Counted from the first letter of the stretch, positions 8,908 to 16,924 are shown. The stretch is 64,000 nt of DNA from Natrinema hispanicum (GCF_004217335.1 NZ_SHMP01000003.1:868001-932000); one strand, 5' to 3'. Notes: generated by a model from the letters alone, not told the origin. Numbers and translations: made by a program.

Positions 8908-9848
8908 TCGGATGAGCCTGTCGCCGGCGCGTCGCGTTCGTGGGTCGCCATCGGCGGCAGCTCGTCGATCAGGACGACGGCGCTCCCGTCCAGCACCGTC
9001 GTCTCGTTGCCGTCTACCACAGTGGTCTCGATCCGGTATTTCGACCGGCCGAGATCCTCAACGACCTCGCAGACGGCAGTGGCACGGTCCCCGATCGAAA
9101 GCGGTTCGCGGAAGCTACTCTCCTGTGAGAGATAGATCGTCAGTCCCGGCAGCCGGGCGAGCGCCGCGCTGATCAGCCCGTTCGCGAGGACGCCGTGGAC
9201 GATTCGTTCGCCAAACCGAGTCTCGGCAGCGTAGGCCGCCTCGAGGTGGAGCCGATTGGTGTCGCCGGTCACGTCCGCGAACGCCTCGACATCGTCGTCG
9301 TCGATCGACTTCGAGAACTGTGCGACATCGCCGACCGAGACGGTCGATTCGTCTGCACTGTGGTACTCGAACGCCCAGTCGTCGCGCTCGTATTTCGTGT
9401 CCGTCCTGACCTGTCGGCGCGTCGGCGCAGCCTCGAGTCGACTTGGCCCGTGGGCCAGGTGTGGCACGTAGTAGGAGAGTTCCGTCGTCGTGATGATTCC
9501 CTCGAGTGCGCCGTTGGCATCGGCAGCGTCGACGACCGGCAGGTGTTCGATGTGCGACGACTGCAACAACTCGACGGCGTCGACGATGGATGCAGTCGAC
9601 TCGACCGTCGTCAGCGGTGTCGACATGACCGCCGACAGGTCGACGTGGCCGAGATCCTGTCGTTCACACAACTGTGTCGCGAAGTCGCCTTCCGTGACGA
9701 TCCCCACGGGCTCACTGGCGCGAGCCACGATCACCGAACTGACGCCCTCATCGCGTAACAGCGTCGCTGCATCGGTCGCAGTCGCATCCGGCGGCGCGGT
9801 GACGACGTCTTCGATCATGATCTCGGCGACCGGTATCGTGTCGTGCAT
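8904..9848 (-). CDS. CBS-pair and MaoC-dehydratase fusion protein
   Basis: 314 residues. Residues about 1-130 form two CBS motifs (AEIMIEDVVTAPPDAT and LSAVMSTPLTTVESTAS), usually binding adenine nucleotides. Residues about 165-305 form a hot-dog fold MaoC domain, with FADVTGDTNRLHLEAAYA and RIVHGVLANGLIS matching the hydratase signature with its Asp and His. The expected reaction is hydration of an enoyl-CoA, gated by a ligand bound to the CBS pair. The CBS-MaoC combination is visible; the substrate is unknown. The start at 9848 is chosen over 9866. Confidence 0.85.
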   Translation of the reverse strand: MHDTIPVAEIMIEDVVTAPPDATATDAATLLRDEGVSSVIVARASEPVGIVTEGDFATQLCERQDLGHVDLSAVMSTPLTTVESTASIVDAVELLQSSHIEHLPVVDAADANGALEGIITTTELSYYVPHLAHGPSRLEAAPTRRQVRTDTKYERDDWAFEYHSADESTVSVGDVAQFSKSIDDDDVEAFADVTGDTNRLHLEAAYAAETRFGERIVHGVLANGLISAALARLPGLTIYLSQESSFREPLSIGDRATAVCEVVEDLGRSKYRIETTVVDGNETTVLDGSAVVLIDELPPMATHERDAPATGSSD

Positions 9849-9997
9849 TTGACGACAGTACGTCACCGACCCCTATCAGTCATTGTGGCCCCGTTCTGTC
9901 GTATCGTGCAGGCTGACAGTCACGACACTGTACGTGGCGACGCAGCATCGATTCAGACGGCTCGAGCAGGTCAGCGCCGGAGCTGCCCGAACAGCCG

Positions 9998-10035
9998 TGT
10001 GAGTGTGCGGTAAACAGTTACAGCAGACCGTCTCA
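9998..10035 (-). repeat. Stop-codon-overlapping short repeat, copy B
   Basis: The minus strand begins TGAGACGGTCTGCTGT, with the TGA serving as the stop of the UPF0201 gene, and ends CACACTCACA. It shares the first 16 and last 10 bases with copy A at 2581-2619; the middle differs (TTTACCG here, GCCCCGG there). Confidence 0.75.
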
Positions 10036-10446
10036 GGCGTCGACCGGCCGACCGTCTTCGGTCGGCGGCGCGATATGGTCGATATACTCCTCGATGCTCG
10101 GCTCGTCGACCCGGACGCGAACGGCGATCTCGCCGAGTTCATCGGGTTCGCCGACCGAGAAGTTGACGTGGTCCTCGAAGGCAGCCTGCTTTTTCAGTGC
10201 GAAGGAGAAGCTATCGCCGTCACGATTAGAAAAGAATTCGCCGCGGGCGGTATCGAGGATCTCCTGGCGGTGGAGCAACTCCGAGAAGTGGTCCATCGCG
10301 TGGGCCTCGCCGCGAACCTCGCCGAACTCCGCTTCAATGTCGGCGTTCGGAAAGATATTCGCGACGGCATCGATCACGCGACTCGTAACCTCCGTGTCGT
10401 AGACCGGTGCCGTCACCTCGACGTCGACGCGGTAAATCTCGCTCAT
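10033..10446 (-). CDS. UPF0201 family RNA-binding-like protein
   Basis: 137 residues. The N-terminal part is the archaeal UPF0201 fold (VDVEVTAPVYDTEVTSRVIDAV, NADIEAEFGEV). The C-terminal part, with SFALKKQAAFEDHVNF, matches the haloarchaeal form often annotated as RNA-binding or coaE-operon protein. Its start overlaps the stop of the UPF0200 kinase-like gene by 4 bases, a pairing that is common in archaea and suggests a shared function. The biochemical role is unknown. Its stop codon falls inside repeat copy B. Confidence 0.85.
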   Translation of the reverse strand: MSEIYRVDVEVTAPVYDTEVTSRVIDAVANIFPNADIEAEFGEVRGEAHAMDHFSELLHRQEILDTARGEFFSNRDGDSFSFALKKQAAFEDHVNFSVGEPDELGEIAVRVRVDEPSIEEYIDHIAPPTEDGRPVDA

Positions 10447-11024
10447 GGGTCTGCTTCGGCCTCCGCATGTTTCTCGTCGTCGGTTCCGCGGATGATCGAC
10501 CGAATTTGGTCGTGGAACGCCTCGAGCGAGTCGGTATTTTCGACGACGATATCGGCGCGATCCATCGCGTCGTCCATCCCGAAGCCGCGCTCGCGCTCGT
10601 CGCGGGTGGCCAGGTCCTCGCCACCTTCGGCGGCGCTTGCATCCCGGCCGCGGTCGTCGATCCGCTCGGCCCGAACCTCGAAGGGGGCCTCGATGCTGAC
10701 CAGCGTGAACGCGTCGCCGAACGCGTCCTCGAAGACGTCGACCTCGACACCCGAGCGGATGCCGTCGACCAGCACCGTCTCGTGATTCTCGAGGCGGTCC
10801 TCGATCATCGGCAGCGATCGCTCGGCGATCGCCGTCGGGCCGTTTTCCTCGCGCAGCGCCTGTGCGACCGTCCCGTGGTCTTTCGCGGGATCGAGCCCGC
10901 GGTCGGCCGTCTCCTGGCGGACGACATCGCCCATCGTCACCACCGGGATTCCGTCCTCGCGTGCGACGGTGGCAGCCTCGCCCTTGCCGCTACCGGGCAG
11001 TCCCACCGTTCCGATGACGTGCAT
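10443..11024 (-). CDS. UPF0200 P-loop kinase-like protein (dephospho-CoA kinase-like)
   Basis: 193 residues with an N-terminal Walker A (GLPGSGKGEAA, residues about 8-18), GDVVRQE, and VLVDGIRS as the Walker B-like segment, giving a nucleoside-kinase-type fold close to dephospho-CoA kinase/adenylate kinase. Family members are annotated UPF0200 AAA proteins; the substrate is not settled by sequence. It is cotranscribed and overlaps with UPF0201. The ATG at 11024 matches the usual start, with the P-loop close to the N-terminus. Confidence 0.85.
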   Translation of the reverse strand: MHVIGTVGLPGSGKGEAATVAREDGIPVVTMGDVVRQETADRGLDPAKDHGTVAQALREENGPTAIAERSLPMIEDRLENHETVLVDGIRSGVEVDVFEDAFGDAFTLVSIEAPFEVRAERIDDRGRDASAAEGGEDLATRDERERGFGMDDAMDRADIVVENTDSLEAFHDQIRSIIRGTDDEKHAEAEADP

Positions 11025-11120
11025 CGAGAAACCGTACCGGCGAGACGTGCATAAACGCTGTGTTCGTTACTCGAGTTGTGTCGGTTCCCGGTACTGGCCC
11101 GCAGAAATCGGAATCCCAAC

Positions 11121-11131
11121 CGCTTATACTG
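11121..11131 (+). promoter_or_regulatory. TATA element for tRNA-Arg
   Basis: CGCTTATACTG is centred about 28 bases upstream of the mature tRNA 5' end at 11155, the spacing expected for a haloarchaeal promoter. Confidence 0.5.
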
Positions 11132-11154
11132 TTCCGTCGTGGATTTTGACTCGA

Positions 11155-11229
11155 GGGCACGTAGCTCAGTCCGGAAAGAGCGTCGGACTTCTAATCCGAC
11201 GGTCGTGGGTTCAAATCCCATCGTGCCCG
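11155..11229 (+). tRNA. tRNA-Arg (anticodon TCT)
   Basis: 75-base cloverleaf. The acceptor strands GGGCACG/CGTGCCC pair perfectly, the D arm is GCTC/GAGC, the anticodon stem TCGGA/TCCGA encloses loop CTTCTAA with TCT, the T arm is ATGGG-type with TTCAAAT, and the discriminator is G. CCA is not encoded. It decodes AGA/AGG, codons that are rare in the GC-rich genes here but used 10 times in 18 arginines by the AT-rich gene just downstream. Confidence 0.96.
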
Positions 11230-11635
11230 CTGTTCTGCGAGGAACGGACGTGACGAGCGAACAGCGAACTGAGATGGATTTGAACCAGACGGCGGCGAGC
11301 GACAGCGAGCCGACGGCGTGGTTCAAATCCCATCGATCCTATTACGGCTGAAGTCCGTCAACTTCGAGAATTTCTCGACGATCGCTGCAGAGGCCCTCGA
11401 AGGCCGGTCGGCACCGCGATCGCACCGCGACACCGGCGGAGTCATTTCGCGCTTCGCGCGAAAACCCCTTGGCAGGTGTCGCCACGGCGACAGCACCAAA
11501 AATTTCAGTGCTCTACCCCACCTCGGCACAGCCGATCTCCAGTTGAAGCATATGAAACGGTGGTTCGATAATGTTTAAGTTAATCCTATATGAATATAAA
11601 ATCAGTTGTATGATTTGTACCTTATTTGAATTATT
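11230..11635. other. Intergenic scar region between tRNA-Arg and AT-rich gene
   Basis: About 400 bases with no convincing gene. It holds two tRNA T-arm-like fragments in opposite orientation: 11271-11287 (GAGATGGATTTGAACCA) and 11321-11335 (GTTCAAATCCCATCG). The second repeats the T-arm/acceptor end of the adjacent tRNA-Arg apart from one missing G just before it. Base composition falls abruptly from GC-rich to AT-rich near 11560. This looks like an integration scar, but no integrase is present. Confidence 0.55.
11321..11335 (+). repeat. tRNA-Arg 3'-end fragment (att-like)
   Basis: GTTCAAATCCCATCG repeats the T-loop and T-stem/acceptor junction of tRNA-Arg(TCT) located at about 11209-11223. 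It lies between the tRNA and a foreign-looking gene, as expected of the distal attachment site after tRNA-targeted integration, though it is short and may have decayed. Confidence 0.5.
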
Positions 11636-12457
11636 ATGAGAAGTTTTACTAATATACGGCATTCAGATAACAATATGGGAGACGATCGTAGCAGAATCAA
11701 AAAGTTTCTTTCAGGACAAAGGCCCGCTCGAGACGCACTTATAATTGGTGCTGGCGTGGGTATCTTAATCTCAACTGGAGTTATTGTACTGTATACCAAA
11801 TCACCTCTTCAAGGTGATGCGCGTCTAACAGTTGCTCAAATATGGACAAACGTCATAACATCATCTATATTAATAACTGTTTATTCTGCTCTTGTACTCT
11901 ATTACCGGAAACAGACTAAGATAATGTCTGAGCAATCTAGCTATAGTTCGGACATGAAAGATCTTGAAGAAACACAAACCGAGATCTTAGAGAGACAAAA
12001 TAAGTTAGCTCAAGTACAATATAAACCGATCATATCGATTGATAGAGTTGACGTAAAAGACACTACACTATATCTAACTCTATCGAATAGAGGTAGTGGA
12101 ATAGCTAATGATCTTCGAATTAAAACATGTATTGAGACTTTAGACAGTAATCAAGAAATAGAGAACGAAACAGTATCTCTTACTCGTGCATACGAGAACC
12201 ATAGGAAAAATTACCTATCTGGGGGTGAAGAAGAGGTTGCTTTTGAATGTGTACCGCAAGCACAATTCTTTGATGAAGATGGGACTGGTAAGATCGAACG
12301 GGATATAAATTCTGTTTTACATAATATCAATGGTACCGATGTCTCAGTGAAAATATTGTTAGAATACGAGACTGTATTGGAGGAGTCGAAGAGGAAAACA
12401 GTCAGATCAAGGTGGAAAACCATCACTGATGAATTAGAATTAAAAGATCTAGTATAA
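11636..12457 (+). CDS. AT-rich two-helix membrane protein of unknown function
   Basis: 273 residues (or 260 from the ATG at 11675, which begins MGDDRSR). Two membrane helices lie at about 34-53 and 70-90, then a Gln/Glu-rich coiled coil at about 95-127, then a beta-rich C-terminal domain (IISIDRVDV, TLYLTLSNRGSGIANDLRIK) resembling bacterial effector-type or immunoglobulin-like folds. The gene is strongly AT-rich and uses AGA/AGG for 10 of 18 arginines, unlike all its neighbours, so recent acquisition is likely. It stands alone beside tRNA-Arg. The function is unknown. Confidence 0.75.
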   Translation: MRSFTNIRHSDNNMGDDRSRIKKFLSGQRPARDALIIGAGVGILISTGVIVLYTKSPLQGDARLTVAQIWTNVITSSILITVYSALVLYYRKQTKIMSEQSSYSSDMKDLEETQTEILERQNKLAQVQYKPIISIDRVDVKDTTLYLTLSNRGSGIANDLRIKTCIETLDSNQEIENETVSLTRAYENHRKNYLSGGEEEVAFECVPQAQFFDEDGTGKIERDINSVLHNINGTDVSVKILLEYETVLEESKRKTVRSRWKTITDELELKDLV

Positions 12458-12540
12458 TTCATCTCTGGTGTTGCATTTCTTGTCGAGTGCTACTTTGCTT
12501 TGATTGAATCTCTGTCCCCTCCTTAAGCAGCGCAGACGAG

Positions 12541-13437
12541 TTACAGCGTTACCAGCGGCAGCATCGCGAGGACTCCGACGCCGAAGCCGGCGGCCAGCTC
12601 TCGGTAGCCGTGATTCGGCAGGTCCGAACCGGTCTCAATCGCTTCGGGGATGAACTCGGTGGCGACGAGATAGACCATCGCGCCAGCGGCGAAGCCGAAG
12701 CCGAACGGAAGGAACGACTGCGCCCACGAGACGAACGCGTAGGCGATGACGGCACCGATCGGCTGTGGGAGGCTCGAGAAGACTGCTGCGCCGACCATCC
12801 GCCAGTTCGAGAGCCCCATCGCTCGCATCGGGATGGCAATGGCGGTCCCTTCCGGGATGTTGTGGATCGAGATCGCGATCGTCATGAACACGGCGAGGAT
12901 CGGGATCGAGAACCCGAGGAGCGACAGCCCGCCGTCCATGCCGAGTTCGGCGAACGAGACGCCGACGGCGACACCTTCCGGGAAACTGTGAATCGTGAGG
13001 ATACCGAGGATGAGCAGGAGGGTTTTCGGGTTCCCCTCGGCGACCGCTTTTGCCTCCAGCGCGTGATCGTCGTGGGCGTGACCGCCATCGGTCTGTACCG
13101 TCTCCGTGTCGTCGATGACGGCCGGCTCGTCGTGGTCGTGTTCGACGTCGTCGCCAATGTCGACGCGGTCAAGCACCCGGTCGCCGACTTCAACCAGCAC
13201 AACGCCGGCGAGCAGGCCACTGACCATCATCGTGGGGAAGCCACCCGACGCGGACGCCAGCCCCTCGTCGATAAGGCCGAACACTGACACCGTGACCATG
13301 ATGCCCGATGCGATCCCCCAGAGGCCAACGTTCCATCGGTCGCTAAAGTCGTCGATAAAGAAAAACGGCAGCGCACCGATCCCCGTGGCTATCGCGGTGA
13401 TCAGCCCCGCGACGAACACTAGTATCACGTTCTCCAT
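12541..13437 (-). CDS. ZIP family divalent metal transporter
   Basis: 298 residues with about eight membrane helices. The ZIP signature metal-site helices are seen as HSFPEGVAVGVSFAE and HNIPEGTAIAI, each with the His...ProGlu...Gly arrangement that binds Zn(II)/Fe(II)/Mn(II). A His/Asp-rich cytoplasmic loop (residues about 97-125, with HDHDE and HAHDDH) is typical of ZIP transporters. It imports divalent metals. The upstream region holds palindromic AT-rich sequences at 13493-13512 and 13534-13554 that look like operators for a metal-responsive repressor. Confidence 0.93.
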   Translation of the reverse strand: MENVILVFVAGLITAIATGIGALPFFFIDDFSDRWNVGLWGIASGIMVTVSVFGLIDEGLASASGGFPTMMVSGLLAGVVLVEVGDRVLDRVDIGDDVEHDHDEPAVIDDTETVQTDGGHAHDDHALEAKAVAEGNPKTLLLILGILTIHSFPEGVAVGVSFAELGMDGGLSLLGFSIPILAVFMTIAISIHNIPEGTAIAIPMRAMGLSNWRMVGAAVFSSLPQPIGAVIAYAFVSWAQSFLPFGFGFAAGAMVYLVATEFIPEAIETGSDLPNHGYRELAAGFGVGVLAMLPLVTL

Positions 13438-13460
13438 CCGTATACTACCCTTAACGTCCT

Positions 13461-13474
13461 GCCCTAAAAGGGCT
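13461..13474 (-). promoter_or_regulatory. Palindromic core promoter region of the ZIP gene
   Basis: GCCCTAAAAGGGCT is palindromic and lies 24-37 bases upstream of the ZIP start at 13437, where the TATA box should be. It may serve both as promoter and as repressor site. Confidence 0.45.
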
Positions 13475-13492
13475 TTCAGAATCGGAAAATAA

Positions 13493-13512
13493 TGTTTTTG
13501 GCAGCCTAAAAA
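13493..13512 (-). promoter_or_regulatory. Candidate metal-repressor operator 1
   Basis: TGTTTTTGGCAGCCTAAAAA is a near-palindrome with half-sites TTTTTGGC and GCCTAAAAA. It resembles DtxR-family operators with TTAGG...CCTAA symmetry. It lies upstream of the ZIP promoter. Confidence 0.45.
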
Positions 13513-13533
13513 TCTGCGCTGACTGCAAAGGAT

Positions 13534-13554
13534 TGTTTTTGCACACCTAAAACA
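13534..13554 (-). promoter_or_regulatory. Candidate metal-repressor operator 2
   Basis: From 13534 to 13554 the halves TGTTTTTG and CTAAAACA match as inverted repeats in 7 of 8 positions. The centre is about 41 bases from operator 1, roughly four helical turns, consistent with cooperative binding of one repressor. Confidence 0.45.
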
Positions 13555-13698
13555 CCTCTAGCGTAGCCGTCTCACATCGACTTGGGGTATCTACATCGGA
13601 GGGGAGAACGGCCGCTGAGACACTCGTCTACTGACTTTTCGCCTGTGTCCGTCTGCTCGAGCACCACCCCTCAATATTCAAGCCACCAACACGAGCGT

Positions 13699-14364
13699 AT
13701 GGACAGTCGCCTGTGGCAGCTCCTCGTCGATCCGGCGGCGTTTTTCGACGCCGAAATGCCGCCGCTCTCGCAGTCGGTCGGCGTGCTCATCGCGACCGGA
13801 GCGATGTGTCTGGGGGTGATCCCACCGGTGCTTTCGCTGCTCGAGTCGCCAGTGATCCCCGACGAGGTCGTCTTCGATGCGTTTCCGCCAATCCGATATG
13901 TCGTGTCCGGTTGGGAAGTGTCCATCCCGGGACTCGTGGCGATTCTCCTTGTGTCGGTGCTCGCGGTGCCGCTGGTCGCCTGGATCGCGTTTGCGACACT
14001 GTTTTACCTGCTGTCGTGGCCGATCGCGAGCGAATCCGGCGTCGACCGAACGGTGAGTCTCGTCGCCTGGGGGTTCGTTCCCCAGCTTTTCGCAAACGGC
14101 GTCACACTCGCGGCGCTGTTGGCTGCGTTTCCGGCGATGCCGACCGAGAGCTGGCGGATCGGGGTCACGGTCCCGGCACGGCTCTACGCGTTGCCGCCCG
14201 CGTTCGAGCCGCTGTTCGCTGCGGCGACCGTCGTCGGCGTGGGCTGTACGCTCTGGTCGGGCTATCTGTGGGCCCACGCGATCGCCGCGGCGCGTGGCCT
14301 GACGCTTCGACAGGGGCTCGCCGTCGTCGCCGGGCCGACGATACTCGTCGTCGGCCCGATCTGA
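13699..14364 (+). CDS. Yip1-type integral membrane protein
   Basis: 221 residues with five or so membrane helices (for example VGVLIATGAMCLGVIPPVLSL-like, ISIP then ILLVSVLAVPLVAW, and ALLAAFPAMP). The opening MDSRLWQLLVDPAAFF is typical of the haloarchaeal YIP1 family (WQLLVDPxxFF before the first helix). The function in archaea is unknown. The ATG at 13699 is chosen; a longer frame from 13582 adds 39 residues that do not look like protein. Confidence 0.8.
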   Translation: MDSRLWQLLVDPAAFFDAEMPPLSQSVGVLIATGAMCLGVIPPVLSLLESPVIPDEVVFDAFPPIRYVVSGWEVSIPGLVAILLVSVLAVPLVAWIAFATLFYLLSWPIASESGVDRTVSLVAWGFVPQLFANGVTLAALLAAFPAMPTESWRIGVTVPARLYALPPAFEPLFAAATVVGVGCTLWSGYLWAHAIAAARGLTLRQGLAVVAGPTILVVGPI

Positions 14365-14444
14365 GCCACTAACATCGGTGTTACGTGGTTGCTTCGGGGT
14401 CGCTGCTAGATTGATACGTCTGCAGTAACATTGTGTAACTACAG

Positions 14445-15053
14445 ATGAGCGACGAGACCACTCCGGACGACGTATCGGTGATCGTTATCGGCGGCGGCCC
14501 CGCCGGACTGAGTGCGGCCCTCTTTACGGCGAAAAACGGCCTCGAGACGACGGTGTTCGACACCGACGAGACGTGGATGCACAAGGCCCACCTGTTCAAC
14601 TACCTCGGCATCGGCTCGGTCGGCGGCAGCGAGTTCATGGCGACGGCCCGCCAGCAGGTCGACGACTTCGGCGTCGACCGCCGGCAGGACGAGGCAGTGA
14701 CCGCGGTCAACGAGTCCGACGACGGATTTAGCGTCGAAACTGAGGACGGTGAATACGAAGCCGATTTCGTCGTGCTCGCGACCGGCGCGAACCGCGATCT
14801 CGCCGACGACCTTGGCTGTGCGTTCGCCGATGACGACACCGTCGACGTCGGCGTCGACATGGAGACGAGCGTCGAGGGCGTCTATGCGACCGGCGCGATG
14901 GTTCGCCCCGAGGAGTGGCAGGCCGCTATCTCCGTGGGCGACGGTGCCGCCGCGGCACTCAACATTCTCTCGACGGTGAAGGGCGAACACTATCACGACT
15001 TCGACGTCCCTGCCGATGCCGAGCGCGTCTTCGGCGAACACGTCGCGGAGTAA
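14445..15053 (+). CDS. Short FAD/NAD(P)-binding oxidoreductase (thioredoxin reductase-like)
   Basis: 202 residues. The N-terminal dinucleotide fold is VIVIGGGPAGLSAALFTAKNG (residues about 11-30, read in parts), with LATGANR and a C-terminal FAD motif GVYATGAM. It lacks the NADPH domain and the CxxC redox pair of true thioredoxin reductases, being about 100 residues shorter. A similar short family occurs in haloarchaea; the electron acceptor is unknown. It precedes a VOC enzyme and an esterase on the same strand. Confidence 0.8.
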   Translation: MSDETTPDDVSVIVIGGGPAGLSAALFTAKNGLETTVFDTDETWMHKAHLFNYLGIGSVGGSEFMATARQQVDDFGVDRRQDEAVTAVNESDDGFSVETEDGEYEADFVVLATGANRDLADDLGCAFADDDTVDVGVDMETSVEGVYATGAMVRPEEWQAAISVGDGAAAALNILSTVKGEHYHDFDVPADAERVFGEHVAE

Positions 15054-15107
15054 CCGCGACGACAGCCGACTCGTACCGATCGAACCGACTCACACAACGT
15101 ACCCACT

Positions 15108-15728
15108 ATGTCTCACGACGAACCCACGCCAGTCACGCACGAACTGCCCGACAGCCCCGTCCACACGTCGGGGACCGACCACATCACCATCTGGGGATCC
15201 AACGAGGAAGACACGATCGAGTTCTACCAGGACTTACTCGGGATGCCGCTGGTGTTGCGCCAGCCGAACCTCGACGATCCCTCACAAACCCACCTGTTCT
15301 TCGATACTGGTGACGGCCGCATTCTGACCTTCTTCGTCAGCGACGACCGCCCGTCTGCCCGCGGCCAGCGCGCCGGCGTCGGCGCAGTGCATCATCTCTG
15401 TTTCAGTATTGACCCCGACGAGTACGAGGACACGATGCAGGCCCTCGAGGACGCCGGCCACGGCTACAACGTCTTCGACCGGGGCATCTTCCACTCGATC
15501 TACACCCGCGACAACAACGGTCTCGTGATTGAACTCTCGACTGACAAATACGAGGTTCCGGACGACCGTCGCGGCGAAGTGCTGGCCAAAGCTCAGGAAC
15601 TTCGCGAGGACGACGGGGCCGACTTCGCCAAAGACGAACACCTCCGCGGCGCGATCGGGGCCGTCGGACTCGAGGTCGTCGAACACGACCTGCCCGATGC
15701 CAGCGCCGGCGTCGGAGGTCTCGAATGA
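15108..15728 (+). CDS. VOC (glyoxalase/ring-cleaving dioxygenase) family protein
   Basis: 206 residues with one vicinal oxygen chelate module pair. The opening TSGTDHITIWG carries the first metal His, then FYQDLLGMPLVLRQ, HHLCFSI (second His) and the late LVIELSTD (Glu ligand), as in extradiol dioxygenases and glyoxalase-type enzymes. The metal and substrate are not deducible. Its stop overlaps the start of the downstream alpha/beta hydrolase in ATGA, so the two are coupled, as in other catabolic dioxygenase-hydrolase pairs. Confidence 0.85.
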   Translation: MSHDEPTPVTHELPDSPVHTSGTDHITIWGSNEEDTIEFYQDLLGMPLVLRQPNLDDPSQTHLFFDTGDGRILTFFVSDDRPSARGQRAGVGAVHHLCFSIDPDEYEDTMQALEDAGHGYNVFDRGIFHSIYTRDNNGLVIELSTDKYEVPDDRRGEVLAKAQELREDDGADFAKDEHLRGAIGAVGLEVVEHDLPDASAGVGGLE

Positions 15729-16381
15729 GCGCCGGCGAGCGCGTCGACGGCCCCCATCAGGGCCAGCAACTCGTTACTGGCGGGACCGCTCTCGAAGACG
15801 CCGAGGCAGCGCTCGTCTGCACCCACGGTCGCGGGGCGACCGCCCGCGGGATGCTCCAGTTGGCCGTCGAAGTCGGTCAGGACGGGATCGCAACCCTCGC
15901 GCCGCAGGCAGCCCGGCAGACGTGGTACCCCAACTCGTTTCTCGCTCCGGTTGAGCGCAACGAGCCCGGCCGCAGATCGGGCTTGCAGGCGATCAGCGAC
16001 GCGATCGACGAGGCTGCCGACGCGGGCATTCCGACCGAGCGGGTCGTGCTGATCGGCTTCTCGCAGGGTGCCTGTCTCGCCAGCGAATACCTCGCGCGCA
16101 ACCCGCGCCGATATGGCGGCTTGGCCGCGCTCAGTGGGGGCCTCATCGGCGAAACACTGGACGACGAGTATCCCGGCGATCTCGAGGGGACGCCGGTCTT
16201 TCTGGGCTGTAGCGACGTCGACCCACACATTCCCGAAGAACGAGTCCGTGAGACGGCTGCCGTCTTCGAGTCGATGGATGCCGACGTGACGAAACGCCTC
16301 TACGAGGGGATGGGCCACGGCATCAACGAAGACGAACTCGCGGCCGTCTCAGAACTGGTTGCGGCCCTCACCGACGATTGA
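15725..16381 (+). CDS. Phospholipase/carboxylesterase family alpha/beta hydrolase
   Basis: 218 residues. The nucleophile elbow is GFSQGACLA with Ser at about residue 117. The later GCSDVDPHIP segment holds the acid and GMGHGI the catalytic His. The N-terminal CTHGRGATARG is the oxyanion-hole strand. It belongs to the carboxylesterase/phospholipase (YpfH-like) subfamily. It is translationally coupled to the VOC gene, so it may hydrolyse its product; this is an inference. Confidence 0.88.
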   Translation: MSAGERVDGPHQGQQLVTGGTALEDAEAALVCTHGRGATARGMLQLAVEVGQDGIATLAPQAARQTWYPNSFLAPVERNEPGRRSGLQAISDAIDEAADAGIPTERVVLIGFSQGACLASEYLARNPRRYGGLAALSGGLIGETLDDEYPGDLEGTPVFLGCSDVDPHIPEERVRETAAVFESMDADVTKRLYEGMGHGINEDELAAVSELVAALTDD

Positions 16382-16409
16382 TTGCGACCGCGCTCGAGAT
16401 TCAGGGCAG

Positions 16410-16826
16410 TCAGCGGAAGACGGTCACCGGGACGGGTGCACGGCGGACGATCTTCTCTGCGACGCTGCCAAGCAGGACCCGCGAGAGCCCGGACCGGCCG
16501 TGACTGCCGATGATGATGTGGTCGATGTCGTTGTCCTCCGCAAAGCGGACGACCTCGCGTGCGGGCTTGCCGACGGCAGTTTCGGTCCGAAAGTCGATGT
16601 CCGGGTCACTGACGATTTCTCGGATCTCTTCTGGCAGTTCCTCGGAGACTTCCTCCTCGCGGTCCCGGAACATCTCCTGTGCGGCCATGATCCCGGCTCC
16701 CGTCGAGCCATCTGCCGCTTCGATGACGCGCAGCAGGACGATCTCCTCGTCGGGATACGTGGTAAACGCGTGTTCGACTGCCTTCTGTGCGGGTTCGGAG
16801 CCGTCGTACGCGACGAGTATTGCCAT
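16410..16826 (-). CDS. Universal stress protein (UspA family)
   Basis: 138 residues starting MAILVAYDGSEPAQKAVEHA, the standard UspA opening. The ATP-binding loop GSHGRSGLSRVLLGS follows VVRFAEDNDIDHIIIG. The ATP-binding signature G-x2-G-x9-GS is intact, so it is likely an ATP-binding type. The ATG at 16826 is preferred over much longer in-frame extensions upstream, which are basic and low-complexity. Confidence 0.93.
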   Translation of the reverse strand: MAILVAYDGSEPAQKAVEHAFTTYPDEEIVLLRVIEAADGSTGAGIMAAQEMFRDREEEVSEELPEEIREIVSDPDIDFRTETAVGKPAREVVRFAEDNDIDHIIIGSHGRSGLSRVLLGSVAEKIVRRAPVPVTVFR

Positions 16827-16924
16827 ACCTGTGATCGGTGTTTCAGGACCATAAACCCGCCCGCTGGTAACCAATCGGTTTCGCGGCTCACGCCGTTCGT
16901 GAAAGTAGTTTGATGGAACACCCT

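Noticed and set aside
11318..11578. An 86-codon frame in the tRNA-Arg flank ending just before the AT-rich gene
   Set aside because: Its composition changes along its length and it crosses a tRNA-derived fragment; no homology was recognised, so I treat it as non-coding.
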